DNA of 64,000 nucleotides, taken from NCBI GenBank assembly GCA_934370925.1, contig CAKRNG010000008.1, positions 1-64,000 on the forward strand, read 5' to 3'. The notes below the pieces were generated by a model, which worked only from the letters and a program-made list of their open reading frames with translations, was not told where the DNA came from and did not search any database. The translations under genes and the position numbers were made by a program. The stretch is from an uncultured Lacticaseibacillus sp. GTDB lineage: Bacteria > Bacillota > Bacilli > Lactobacillales > Lactobacillaceae. Below are positions 1-8,536 of the stretch, piece by piece; within the stretch, counting starts at the first letter, position 1; every line of letters starts with the position of its first letter.

Positions 1-2
1 AC

Positions 3-125
3 TAAATGCGACACAGAAAGGCATCAGTTCCGGAGAAAAGCGCTCCGAAACTGATGCCTTTTTAGTCTACCGTTGATCACGTTCGGTCATCAGCGCGCAG
101 TCGCTAATGACAAGCGTCGCACTTA
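3..125 (+). repeat. Family C hairpin repeat, copy C1
   Basis: First of three long copies (others at 15685-15806 and 15861-15983). It begins with TAAATGCGACAC and ends with a decayed inverted copy at 114-125. Inside is a strong stem, GCATCAGT pairing with ACTGATGC around a conserved tip with TTCCGGAG and CGCTCCGAA, followed by a T-run that could act as a terminator. A second stem pairs the bases around CAGCG and CGCTAATGAC. Similarity to the other copies continues past the end to about position 158. The window edge cuts off whatever lies upstream. Confidence 0.75.
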
Positions 126-241
126 TTCCAAACGAAAGGAAGAAACAGTGCGCAATCGTATCCCCATCCACAAATTTTGTTTCGTTCGTTATCTTTGTTA
201 AAATAAGTGTATCTGTGTTACGGAAAGGAATTTTCTATATT

Positions 242-589
242 ATGTATGAAGTTACCAAAAAGCGCCGCGTGAGTCCTGCCGTTGCTGCTGTGTTCCCTGA
301 AGAAGTGCTTAAACACATTTGGGAAGTCGTTGGGCTCATGGCTAAGGCTAACCAAATTGTTGTGTCTCCCGTTGCCATCATCTTTGCGGACGATTTCACG
401 GATGACGAATGCTATGCCATGATGATTCAAGGCACCGCGGCGCCTGCGCAGGAATTCCCAATTGCTTATACCGGTGAGAAGGACTTTCTGGGGCACGCCT
501 ACATTTTGATTGTGAAGGATCGGCCACAGAGCGTCACCATTGATTTCTCTGAAGCCAACGATTTGCCAGAAGATCTGCGCCAGCTGTAG
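242..589 (+). CDS. Small hypothetical protein, possibly DUF960-like
   Basis: Encodes 115 aa beginning MYEVTKKRR. The start is set by a purine-rich GGAAAGGAA site about 12 bases upstream. An upstream in-frame start at 107 lies inside the family C repeat and is unlikely. There is no signal peptide or membrane segment. The layout (basic N-terminus, a helix with LKHIWEVVG, then a beta-rich acidic C-terminal half) loosely resembles the DUF960 family of small Firmicutes proteins. That assignment is only a visual impression. It lies 45 bp upstream of an ABC transporter pair on the same strand and could share their transcript. Confidence 0.7.
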   Translation: MYEVTKKRRVSPAVAAVFPEEVLKHIWEVVGLMAKANQIVVSPVAIIFADDFTDDECYAMMIQGTAAPAQEFPIAYTGEKDFLGHAYILIVKDRPQSVTIDFSEANDLPEDLRQL

Positions 590-634
590 TGAAGCGCAAT
601 CCGCACGGTAACCTTTTCTGGGAGGGCTAACTTT

Positions 635-1348
635 TTGACACCAATTCTATCGGTGGATCACCTGCAATTCGGGTTCCACGACCGCAAGTTATTTGAGAAC
701 GTCAACTTTGAATTAGCGCCCGGAAGTATGACGAGTGTGATTGGTCCGAATGGGGTGGGGAAAACCACGCTGATTCGGCTTCTGATGGGGCAGCTGCAAC
801 CGACTAGTGGGCAGATCCAGTGGCAAGATTCGCCGGAAGTTCGGGTGGGCTACGTGCCCCAATTCCGGAACCTTGATGACGAATATCCGCTGTCAATTCG
901 GTCATTCGTGCAACTTAGCCAACTGGGCAGCCTTTTACCTTGGCACCGGGCGGCGGAAAAGCAGAAGTTGGATGATGTGCTGGCCGCAACGCACCTGACG
1001 CACCTGCAAGACAGGCAGCTCGGGATGGCGAGTGGTGGGGAGAAACAGAAGGCCTATTTAGCACAGGCGCTCATTGATGACCCCAATTTCCTGATTCTGG
1101 ACGAGTCCACCGCCAGTCTGGATGTGAACATCAAGGTGGAGCTCATGGATCTTGTGCGCGAATTGAACCAGAAAATGAATCTGACGGTGTTGTTCGTGAC
1201 GCACGACTTGCAGCTGGCGAAGGTGTACACGAACCAATTCCTGTTGCTGGATAATGGCGTGGGATTCCTGCAGCCGATTGCGAATATGGAACCCAACCAG
1301 ATGCCCGAAGAGTTGCGCGGTGTCGTGGAAACACCAGAGGAGGACTAA
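635..1348 (+). CDS. Metal-type ABC transporter ATP-binding protein
   Basis: Cytoplasmic ATPase of about 237 aa that would power uptake of a divalent metal such as zinc or manganese. Walker A (GPNGVGKT) is near residue 36, the ABC signature (ASGGEKQKA) near 135, Walker B (FLILDES) near 152, and the switch histidine is in THD near 188. The start is a TTG codon 8 bases after a GGGAGGG ribosome site. It lies directly before a permease with 1 bp between stop and start, so the pair is an operon. The family (ZnuC/AdcC/MntB-type ATPases) normally works with a periplasmic-type binding lipoprotein, which is not encoded here. The metal cannot be told from this subunit. Confidence 0.88.
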   Translation: MTPILSVDHLQFGFHDRKLFENVNFELAPGSMTSVIGPNGVGKTTLIRLLMGQLQPTSGQIQWQDSPEVRVGYVPQFRNLDDEYPLSIRSFVQLSQLGSLLPWHRAAEKQKLDDVLAATHLTHLQDRQLGMASGGEKQKAYLAQALIDDPNFLILDESTASLDVNIKVELMDLVRELNQKMNLTVLFVTHDLQLAKVYTNQFLLLDNGVGFLQPIANMEPNQMPEELRGVVETPEED

Positions 1349-1349
1349 C

Positions 1350-2141
1350 ATGTTTCACTATGCATTCATGCAAAATGCCTTCTTGGCCAGCACATTTATT
1401 GCCATCGCGTCGGGGATTGTGGGCGTCTTCGTGACGGCACGAGGAACCTCCTTCTTGGCCCACACGCTGAGCGAAATTGGATTTGCGGGCGCCGCGTTTG
1501 CCGTTTTCCTGGGCATTCCGCCACTTGATGGGATGCTCATGTTCACCATTTTGTCCGCAGTAACGGTTGGTCGATTGTCGACGAAGGCATCGCGTCGGGA
1601 AGCGTCCACGTCGGCGGTGTCGAGCCTGTTCGTGGGGCTGGGGATTTTGTTCCTCGCGCTGTCGAGTTCAAGTTCAAGTTACGCGCAAACAATTTTGTTT
1701 GGGAGCATCGTCAGCATTTCGCGCGGTGAAATCAAACAGTTGGTGGTGCTCGCCCTCTTCGTGTTGGTAACCGTGTTGTTGAGTTACCGGTACCTCGCGT
1801 TTGATAGTTTTGACGCGGTGGGCGCACGGGCACATCGATTACCGACGGGGCTCATCTCCATTTACTTTTTGGTCATCTTGGCAATCTGTGTGTCGACAGG
1901 TGCCCAGATTGTGGGGAGCCTGCTGGTGTTCATCCTCCTGACGCTGCCCAGTGCGGGGGCGAAGTATATCGGCAAAACGCTGCCGCAGATGCTCGTCATC
2001 TCGGTGGCGGCCGCGCTTATTGGCGTCTGGGCGGGGTTGACGCTGGGGTATTACACGAACTGGCCGGTGACGTTCTTCATCGCTGTCATCGAGTGCCTCT
2101 TCTACGCGGGCGCGCTAATGTATCGACGGGCAACGAAGTAA
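1350..2141 (+). CDS. Metal-type ABC transporter permease (ABC-3 family)
   Basis: Encodes 263 aa beginning MFHYAFMQNAF. The ATG is 6 bases after an AGAGGAGG site. Longer readings would overlap the ATPase gene out of frame and are not credible. The protein has seven to eight hydrophobic segments and the ABC-3 layout of ZnuB/AdcB/MntC-type permeases, including the MQNAFLAS start and the conserved SLLVFILLTLPSA stretch. It forms the channel for the ATPase encoded immediately upstream. The stop codon is followed within 7 bases by a family B structured repeat, which would form the 3' end of the transcript. Confidence 0.88.
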   Translation: MFHYAFMQNAFLASTFIAIASGIVGVFVTARGTSFLAHTLSEIGFAGAAFAVFLGIPPLDGMLMFTILSAVTVGRLSTKASRREASTSAVSSLFVGLGILFLALSSSSSSYAQTILFGSIVSISRGEIKQLVVLALFVLVTVLLSYRYLAFDSFDAVGARAHRLPTGLISIYFLVILAICVSTGAQIVGSLLVFILLTLPSAGAKYIGKTLPQMLVISVAAALIGVWAGLTLGYYTNWPVTFFIAVIECLFYAGALMYRRATK

Positions 2142-2147
2142 GGGGCC

Positions 2148-2373
2148 CGATGAGGTAGCAAATTTGGCTCCAGGTTGAATGTGACGCCAGTGGTGGGGCA
2201 CGGTTCCATCTTTTTGACCAAGTACGGGTCAAAAAGATTCCACCTCGCTTTGAGCCTGCCTGACATAACCCGTCAGTCAGTCTCAAAGCCGGCCCGTTTC
2301 TAAGCGATAAATCGCTAAGAAACTTTCACCACTTCTGCACATCCAACCTTCCGCCAAATTTGCTACCTCATCG
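2148..2373 (+). repeat. Family B branched palindrome, copy B1
   Basis: A 226-bp element closed by 21-bp perfect inverted arms (2148-2168 and 2353-2373). Inside the arms is a second paired block (GGTTGAATGTG with CACATCCAACC, one wobble). Three hairpins follow: ATCTTTTTGACC with its complement, CTTTGAGCCTG with its partner, and GTTTCTAAGCGA with TCGCTAAGAAAC. The segments CCAGTGGTGGGGCACGG and TTTCACCACTTC are shared with copies B2-B7, but the outer arm sequence is unique to this copy. It lies 6 bp after the ABC permease stop codon. Confidence 0.85.
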
Positions 2374-2380
2374 AGCGTCG

Positions 2381-2409
2381 TTGTGTGTTGTTAGGCGAAT
2401 AAGTATTAT
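2381..2409 (+). promoter_or_regulatory. Candidate promoter for leader or small RNA
   Basis: TTGTGT (2381-2386) and TATTAT (2404-2409) are separated by 17 bases, predicting transcription from about 2416. The transcript would meet an intrinsic terminator at 2595-2625 before reaching the gene at 2691. Between them are a palindrome, ACCACA-N5-TGTGGT (2461-2477), and a stem of CATGCCAAAT with ATTTGGCGTG. It could be an attenuated leader or a separate RNA of about 210 nt. Confidence 0.4.
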
Positions 2410-2594
2410 CGAGTCATACCTTTTAAGTGAACCGGCTTTAGTAAAATTACTATTAACGTAACCACAGTTGTTGTGGTGAAATTATCGCAGGTTGCATATG
2501 AAAATAGTGCACCACATGCCAAATGATTCACGTATTTGGCGTGCGTAAACGAAAATTAAAAATAACCACGAGATGACATATCCCATCAATCCCC

Positions 2595-2625
2595 GACCCG
2601 GCAGTGCACTTCTGCCGGGTCTTTT
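2595..2625 (+). terminator. Intrinsic terminator upstream of the GH-like gene
   Basis: A perfect 10-bp stem, GACCCGGCAG with CTGCCGGGTC, is followed by TTTT. It lies 66 bp upstream of the start codon of the next gene, so it ends either an upstream transcript or a leader RNA. Confidence 0.8.
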
Positions 2626-2690
2626 GTCGCCCTTAATCAGTAGTCGTGTTAAAATGTAACCGTTGCCATCGAGAAAAAGGAGGAGTCAAG

Positions 2691-4775
2691 ATGACATTTT
2701 ACTACGCATTACGTTATGCATTGGATCCGCGCACGAATACGGCGGAGAAAGACGACAAGCTGCTGGCCTTTTGTCAGGCAGCACGTATCGACAACGTGAC
2801 GTTCTTCATCAATAGCGAGGAACTGAACGCGGGGCATTTGACCGTGGCGGATACGCAGGTGTGGCTCGATGCCATCAAACCCGTGCAGGATAGGCTCGCG
2901 GCAATTGGGGTGACGACGAGCTTGAATCCTTGGTCGACCATCATGCATAGCGACCGGGGGCAGCGGGTGTTGCCAGAATTGGGTTTTGGCACGATGGTGG
3001 ATGTGGATGGACGTCAGGCAGACATGATGGCCTGTCCGGGTGATCCGCAATGGGTGGCTTACTTGGCGGATCGGTACGCCCAGTATGCGCAGTTGCACCC
3101 GCGGGAACTCTGGCTTGAGGATGATTTTCGGCATTATAACCACACACCGCTACGTCTGGCCTGCTTCTGTGATCGGCACATGGCGGCCTACGCAGAAGTG
3201 CTGGGCAAAATGGAAACACGGGTAGAATTCGTTCGGGCGTTGGTCGCAAAAGGGACGCCCACACCTGAACGTCAGGCGTACTTAACGGTGGCCCGCGCAG
3301 AGATGAAGCACGTTGCGGCCGCTGTTGAAACGGCCGTCCACGCGGTGAGTCCGGAAACGAAAATTGCACTCATGACCTCATTTCCTGACTGGCACGCGGT
3401 GGAAGGGCGGGATTGGCCCGGGTTGTTGGACGCGCTTGCTGGTCAAGACCATGAACGTACGGCACGGCCACATTTACCCGCCTATAATGAAGTGGCACCG
3501 CAGCGTTACGGTCGGGATTTCGAACAATATACACGCACAACCGCGGCTTATCTGGGAGATGCGGCCACGCTTCTGCCAGAATTAGAAAACTACATGTACT
3601 CACCGTTCGCGAAGTCCAAGATGTTCACACAATTCCAAATTGAGACCGCCGCATTGGTGGGGGCCAAGGGGATTTTGATGAATCTCTTCGACATGATGGG
3701 GAACGGCATTGTAGATGATTACGGGTACGCGGCGATGCTGGCGGAAAGTAAGCCGTTTTTGAACGCAATCACGCAGGAACGCCTGAAGATGTCGGAAACG
3801 ATGGGGATTCAGGTGCTCGTTGATCAAGATTCTGCCGCAACGGTGCAGACAGAATATGCGCCGGGTGGGGTGCGGTCAGGGGTGACACCGGGTGCAGCCA
3901 TTTTTGACGAAACGCGGGTGGAACCGGCTGACCTGTTGCCACAAGAAACACATTGGGCGTCGATGCTCAGCATGTTTGGCTTCAGCACGACGCTAACACC
4001 GTGGCAGCGTGGGTTGCAGTACCACAGTCAGACGCTGGCGGTGAGCGGGCAGTTTTTGCGAAACTTGACGGACGCTGAGATTAAGGCGCTCGTGCAGGAT
4101 AACCGGGTGCTACTCGACGGGGATAGTGTGCAGGTGTTGCTTGACCGTCAGTTGGGCGCATTGCTGCACATTGCGCGTGCGACGTGGCTGCCAGTTCGTA
4201 GTGGGCATCAGACGTATGCCGCCGCGATGGCTCATGTTGCAGCGGGCGTGCAGGCGCCACGCACGACCTTGCTGCAACACGTTGGTGACCTGTTGCACAT
4301 CACCTACACGCCTGAAAGTGACGTGGTCGTCTGGAGTTCAGCATTCAACCAACTGGACGAGGAGGTGGGGCCAGTGGTGACTGCCATTGACGGACACATT
4401 TTCGTCATGCCGACCAACACGGACCCGAAGTATGGGTGGGAAGCGCACTACAATAACTTCGAGCAGGCGCTCTTCCAGGAAATGTTGGCGGCCAATGGGG
4501 GTGCGAATTACCTTAAGGACATGCAAAACGTCAAACTTGTCGCAACGAAGCAGAAGCTGTGGGTGGCGAACTTCGGGCTGGATGGGTACGACACGATTCG
4601 GTGGTATCCAGAAACACCCGTGGCGCTGAAGACGGTGTTGGTGCGCACCCGTACGTCTGCGGGTTACGTGACGGTACGCATCCAAGCTGAAAAAGACGGG
4701 GATGATTGGCTTTTCCACACACCACTTGCGGGGTTACAGGTGGTCGTGATTGACCTTCAAGCCGTTGATGAATAG
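2691..4775 (+). CDS. Putative glycoside hydrolase, GH42/clan GH-A-like
   Basis: Encodes 694 aa with no signal peptide, so it is probably cytoplasmic. The ATG follows a perfect AAGGAGGA site by 7 bases. The N-terminal half looks like a TIM barrel with acidic motifs LWLEDD (residues 140-145) and ELEN (297-300), the kind of Glu positions used as catalytic residues in clan GH-A. A block like LFDMMGN follows near 340. The C-terminal half has segments such as NLTDAEIKALV and VLLDGDSV that resemble the domain following the barrel in GH42-like enzymes. The substrate is unknown. It stands alone, behind a terminated leader, with no sugar transporter or kinase beside it. Confidence 0.55.
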   Translation: MTFYYALRYALDPRTNTAEKDDKLLAFCQAARIDNVTFFINSEELNAGHLTVADTQVWLDAIKPVQDRLAAIGVTTSLNPWSTIMHSDRGQRVLPELGFGTMVDVDGRQADMMACPGDPQWVAYLADRYAQYAQLHPRELWLEDDFRHYNHTPLRLACFCDRHMAAYAEVLGKMETRVEFVRALVAKGTPTPERQAYLTVARAEMKHVAAAVETAVHAVSPETKIALMTSFPDWHAVEGRDWPGLLDALAGQDHERTARPHLPAYNEVAPQRYGRDFEQYTRTTAAYLGDAATLLPELENYMYSPFAKSKMFTQFQIETAALVGAKGILMNLFDMMGNGIVDDYGYAAMLAESKPFLNAITQERLKMSETMGIQVLVDQDSAATVQTEYAPGGVRSGVTPGAAIFDETRVEPADLLPQETHWASMLSMFGFSTTLTPWQRGLQYHSQTLAVSGQFLRNLTDAEIKALVQDNRVLLDGDSVQVLLDRQLGALLHIARATWLPVRSGHQTYAAAMAHVAAGVQAPRTTLLQHVGDLLHITYTPESDVVVWSSAFNQLDEEVGPVVTAIDGHIFVMPTNTDPKYGWEAHYNNFEQALFQEMLAANGGANYLKDMQNVKLVATKQKLWVANFGLDGYDTIRWYPETPVALKTVLVRTRTSAGYVTVRIQAEKDGDDWLFHTPLAGLQVVVIDLQAVDE

Positions 4776-4806
4776 ACATCGGGGAAATCTGGTATAAATA
4801 AAGCAT

Positions 4807-4932
4807 GCGACGGCGCCAGAAGACTGCCCCCTAACATACAAAGTAGGCCCGGTAGAAATCCTAAGTTCGGGATTTCCACCGGGCCTACTTTGTATACCGG
4901 GGCCAAACCGTCTTCTGGCGCAGCCTCGTCGC
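4807..4932. repeat. Family A hairpin repeat, copy A1
   Basis: A palindrome of about 126 bp. GCGCCAGAAGAC at the left pairs with GTCTTCTGGCGC at the right, and GCGACG/CGTCGC close the outside. The inner stem is near perfect (CATACAAAGTAGGCCCGG with its complement), capped by GAAATCC-TAAGTTC-GGGATTTC. It lies between two convergent genes (stops at 4775 and 4971) and could terminate both transcripts. It lacks the 40-bp tail seen in copies A2, A4, A5 and A8. Confidence 0.85.
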
Positions 4933-4970
4933 TTTGCGTAACGGTTTAAATTGTTCTCTAGTGTCGCTGC

Positions 4971-5594
4971 CTATTCAACACGGAAGCGCAGGCACGTTTT
5001 AAGTTTTTCTGGTGCGACTTTTCGGAAATCTGAAATGTAGATTTCCCGATGCTGGAAGTCGTCCGTCATGGGAATCCTACGTAAACCCTGTTCAGTCGCA
5101 AAGGCAGTCATGGCGTCAAAAGTATCGCCTTCCGTGTCGAAAGGCCCCACGTGAACGGCTTGGACAACCGTTTCAGCGGGAGACGTAACAAACCGCACAT
5201 CACGAATCAGTGGGTTGTTCTTTTTGGCCAGTGCAGCGTCACGTGCGGCGAGGAAGGCAGCTTCCGTGACCTGTTCGGGTTGACGAATCATCAGGCGGTA
5301 AACTAGAGCGTCCTTGTTCAGCGTGGTCCCACGTGAGCCGTCACTTGTGGTCCAGAGCCCTTCGAGGGGATAAACGGTGTATTCGAATGGATCACCGAGT
5401 TCGCCCCGCTTTAGCGCCATGCGAATCCCATATGCCACGGGATATAGAGCGGCGATATGGTCGGCAAACGCGGGTGTATTAGGATTACCTGCGCCATCGA
5501 TGGTGAGATATTTTTGTGGTGCAAGTCGGCGTACTTCCACTTGTTTGGGGAGGTAGACCGCCTTTTCTGATTTGCGCCATTCATACTTTGTCAT
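4971..5594 (-). CDS. GyrI-like small-molecule-binding domain protein
   Basis: A 207-aa soluble protein beginning MTKYEWRKSEK. It matches the layout of stand-alone GyrI-like/effector-binding proteins: a first beta strand with KYLTIDGAGNPN, an EYTVYPLEGLW core strand, and a final strand reading REIYISDFRKVAPEKLKTCLR. Family members bind small molecules or hydrolyse reactive ones. There is no DNA-binding domain, so it is not itself an AraC/MerR regulator. It is followed 7 bp upstream on the same strand by a dehydrogenase gene, suggesting co-transcription. The ligand cannot be inferred. Confidence 0.75.
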   Translation of the reverse strand: MTKYEWRKSEKAVYLPKQVEVRRLAPQKYLTIDGAGNPNTPAFADHIAALYPVAYGIRMALKRGELGDPFEYTVYPLEGLWTTSDGSRGTTLNKDALVYRLMIRQPEQVTEAAFLAARDAALAKKNNPLIRDVRFVTSPAETVVQAVHVGPFDTEGDTFDAMTAFATEQGLRRIPMTDDFQHREIYISDFRKVAPEKLKTCLRFRVE

Positions 5595-5601
5595 CGCTAG
5601 T

Positions 5602-6477
5602 TCACCGTTTTTTTGTTGCGTCGTACAGCTTCATGAGGGCTTGTGTACCGTCATCGCCGTGGCCCGCGTCCACGAGTTGTTCGTACAGCTGCTTGGCCGT
5701 GCGGGTAGCTGGCAGATCCAGTCCCATGCGGTCGGCTTCGTCGAGGGCAATCCGCAAGTCCTTCAAGAAGTGCTTGGCGAAAAATCCTGGGGTATCGTCG
5801 CCCGCTAGAATCCGGGGGCCGTAGTTGGTTAGGGACCAGTTTGCGGCCGCGCCCTGGCCGACCGTGGTCAAAACATCAGCTAGTGCAAGGTTAGCCGCCT
5901 TCGCGTAGGCCAGCATTTCGATGAGCCCCGTCATGGTGCCGGCCACCATAATCTGGTTGGCCATTTTGGCGTGTTGGCCGCTACCAGCAGGACCGAAGAA
6001 ATGCGTAGTCCCAGCAATGCAGTCGAAAATGGGGGCTAGTTGCGGTAAGACCGCCTGATCACCGCCGAGCATAACGGAAAGTGTGCCGTTTTTGGCGCCA
6101 ATATCGCCGCCAGAAACGGGCGCATCAAGTGCCGCGACACCTTGTTTGGCAGCCGCCGTCGCGATTTTCTGGGCCAGCGTTGGGGTGCTTGTGGTCATAT
6201 CTACCACAATACTTCCTGGCTTGGCGCCGGCCAAAATCCCCTTTTCGCCAAAGTAGATGGCCTCAACGTCTGCGGGGAAGCCCACCATCGTGAAGGTGAC
6301 GGGGGCGTCCGCCGCGACTGCCGCGGGACTACCCGCAAACCGGGCACCCGCATCAATGACGGTTTGCGCATGGGCGCGCGTGCGGTTGAACACGGTCACC
6401 TCATAGCCCGCTTTGATTAAATTGAGAATAATCCCGGTTCCCATCACGCCGGTGCCAACAAAGCCAACGCGTTTCAT
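5602..6477 (-). CDS. NAD(P)-dependent beta-hydroxyacid dehydrogenase
   Basis: A 291-aa enzyme of the 3-hydroxyisobutyrate dehydrogenase/GarR/GlxR family. The Rossmann motif VGFVGTGVMGTG is at residues 4-15, the substrate loop DAPVSGGDIGA near 120, and the catalytic lysine in GQHAKMANQ near 170. The start at 6477 follows an AAAGAGG site, and an upstream in-frame ATG lacks one. It would oxidise or reduce a short beta-hydroxyacid or tartronate semialdehyde in the cytosol. A glycerate kinase lies 44 kb away, but there is no direct link. It sits 28 bp after pepF on the same strand. Confidence 0.85.
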   Translation of the reverse strand: MKRVGFVGTGVMGTGIILNLIKAGYEVTVFNRTRAHAQTVIDAGARFAGSPAAVAADAPVTFTMVGFPADVEAIYFGEKGILAGAKPGSIVVDMTTSTPTLAQKIATAAAKQGVAALDAPVSGGDIGAKNGTLSVMLGGDQAVLPQLAPIFDCIAGTTHFFGPAGSGQHAKMANQIMVAGTMTGLIEMLAYAKAANLALADVLTTVGQGAAANWSLTNYGPRILAGDDTPGFFAKHFLKDLRIALDEADRMGLDLPATRTAKQLYEQLVDAGHGDDGTQALMKLYDATKKR

Positions 6478-6505
6478 GCTGTCATCAACCTCTTTCTTGA
6501 TTTGA

Positions 6506-8311
6506 TTAAAGTGTCGCAATCAATGCTTCGAATTCGTCCAGTCGCTGTTCGAAAACGGCAAAGGCGTCTTCGAGGTACTGGGCCTGCGTCATGTCCACAC
6601 CGGCATCCTTCATGGTGTCGATGGCGTACTTGGAAGAACCGCTCTTGAGGAAACCAAGGTACTTGTCGACGGCACCCGCATCACCATTGACAATGTGGCT
6701 GGTCAGGGCATTGGCAGCTGCAAAACCGGTGGCGTACTGGTAAACATAGTAGTTGTAGTAGAAGTGTGGAATACGTGCCCACTCCAGACTGATTTCTTCA
6801 TCGCGTTCAAGGGCAGGACCGTAGTATTTTGCGTTCAAATCCCCATAGTAGTCGGACATGACTTCGGCGGTCAGTGGCTGGCCGTTGCGGTCCTGTTCGT
6901 GAATCCAGTGCTCGAATTCGGCGAACTGTGTCTGGCGGAAGAGGGTGCCCTTGAAGCCGTCCAGGTAGTAGTTCAGGATGTAAGCCCGCGTCTTCGCATC
7001 CGTCTGCGTGCGCAGCAGGTAGTCTGTGAGCAGGGCCTCGTTGCTGGTGGACGCAATTTCAGCCACGAAGATTGGGTAATCACCGGAGAGGTAAGGCTGG
7101 TTGGCGCGTGTGTATTCGGAGTGGACGGAGTGGCCCGTTTCGTGGACGAGCGTGTAGAGGGCGTCCAGAGAGTCGTGCCAGTTGTGCAAAATGAAGGCGT
7201 CCGTGTCGTAAGAACCACCAGAGTAGGCGCCACTACGCTTGTTTTTATTTTCAACGAAATCGATGATGCGGTCGTTGAAAATGTGGTCCACATGTGTCAG
7301 GTAGTCGTCGCCAAGCTTTGCCAGTGCCTGTTTGCCGGTGACCTTGGCCTCATCAATCGTGTAGGAAAGGGGCGCGTCACCCGTGATTGGCACGTACAGG
7401 TCGTAGCTGTGCAGTTCGTTTAGCTGCAGAATCTTCTTGCGCAGGGCGACGTAGCGGTGAAGCAGTGGCAAGTGGGCGTTCACCTGGTCGACGAGGGTGG
7501 TGTAGACGGATTCGGGGATGTGGTTTTGATCCATCGCGGCGGCGCGGGCACTTGGGTACTTGTGGGCGCTTGCCGCGAACGTGTGGGCCTTCACCTGTCC
7601 GGAAAGCGTGGCCGCAAACGTGTTCTGCATGGCATCATAAGCCGCGTACATGGTTTCGAAGGCGTTCTGGCGGACATCCTGGTCATTATCACGAATCAAT
7701 TCCCCATAAATCCCGTGGCTGAGTTGAACAAAGTTGCCGTCCGCGTCTTCCACCATGCCGAATTCAAGGTCGGAGTTGTTGAGCATGTTGAACGTGTCGG
7801 AACTAGCGCTAAGGGCGTCACCGGCACTCGCAATGATGGCTTCCGTTGCGGCGTCCAGCACGTGCGCGCGTTTGTCGGTAATCTTCTCAATAAAATGAAC
7901 GTATGGCTGCAGAATTTGTTCGTTTTGCAACCAATCCGTCAAAGTCGCTTCGGGGATTTCGAGGATTTCGGGTTCCAAGAAGGCAGAGGCGCTCTCCACC
8001 TTAACGGCCAGACCACTTGCCTTGGCGCGCATTCCTTGGTATGTGCTGTTGGCGGTATCCTGGTCACTCTTCATGGAAGAATAGACGTAGACCTTTTCTA
8101 AACGCCGAAAAACGTCTAGAATTTGATTAATACCGTGTACAAGGTCAGTTGCGGATGTGCTGAGCGTCCCCGCAACAGCGGCAACAGTCGGAATTTCAGC
8201 CGTGACAGCATCAAAGGCGGCCTGCCAGTCAGCATCCGTCTTGAAAATCGTGGTGAGGTCCCACGTGAGGTCGGTTTGTACATCTGAACGCTTTGGTAAT
8301 GCTTCAACCAT
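6506..8311 (-). CDS. pepF: Oligoendopeptidase F
   Basis: A cytoplasmic zinc metallopeptidase of about 601 aa, the usual PepF length, which cleaves oligopeptides brought in by Opp transporters. The M3 zinc motif HETGH is at about residue 380 in TLVHETGHSVHSEY, with a downstream glutamate-rich helix (FVAEIASTSNEALL) that carries the third ligand in the family. The start chosen (MVEALPKRSDV, 8311) is 9 bases after GGAG. A longer start would place the ribosome site inside the gene. A 10-bp dyad lies upstream at 8351-8377. The protein has no signal peptide. Confidence 0.93.
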   Translation of the reverse strand: MVEALPKRSDVQTDLTWDLTTIFKTDADWQAAFDAVTAEIPTVAAVAGTLSTSATDLVHGINQILDVFRRLEKVYVYSSMKSDQDTANSTYQGMRAKASGLAVKVESASAFLEPEILEIPEATLTDWLQNEQILQPYVHFIEKITDKRAHVLDAATEAIIASAGDALSASSDTFNMLNNSDLEFGMVEDADGNFVQLSHGIYGELIRDNDQDVRQNAFETMYAAYDAMQNTFAATLSGQVKAHTFAASAHKYPSARAAAMDQNHIPESVYTTLVDQVNAHLPLLHRYVALRKKILQLNELHSYDLYVPITGDAPLSYTIDEAKVTGKQALAKLGDDYLTHVDHIFNDRIIDFVENKNKRSGAYSGGSYDTDAFILHNWHDSLDALYTLVHETGHSVHSEYTRANQPYLSGDYPIFVAEIASTSNEALLTDYLLRTQTDAKTRAYILNYYLDGFKGTLFRQTQFAEFEHWIHEQDRNGQPLTAEVMSDYYGDLNAKYYGPALERDEEISLEWARIPHFYYNYYVYQYATGFAAANALTSHIVNGDAGAVDKYLGFLKSGSSKYAIDTMKDAGVDMTQAQYLEDAFAVFEQRLDEFEALIATL

Positions 8312-8350
8312 TCTAATCATCTCCAAATAAAATATGTCTTAAGTAAGCGA

Positions 8351-8377
8351 AAGATAAGTTTTAGTCGAACTTATCTT
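8351..8377. promoter_or_regulatory. Dyad upstream of pepF
   Basis: Perfect 10-bp arms, AAGATAAGTT and AACTTATCTT, around a 7-base loop, located 40 bp upstream of the pepF start. It may be an operator or an RNA hairpin in the leader. No T-run follows, so it is not an obvious terminator. Confidence 0.4.
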
Positions 8378-8536
8378 ACGGTATGATTGGGGCTATCGGC
8401 CAAATGAACCTTTTTTTGGCCCCCTTCATCCATATCTCTTAGTATAGCCCATAGATTTTATGAATTCGTAATCTAATCGCGGTTTTTTTTTGCTAAAATT
8501 TACTATTATGGGGAGTACAAATGTGGAAGGTAAACT

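Noticed and set aside
6695..7423. 242-aa plus-strand frame opposite pepF
   Set aside because: It is a shadow frame antisense to the conserved catalytic region of PepF.
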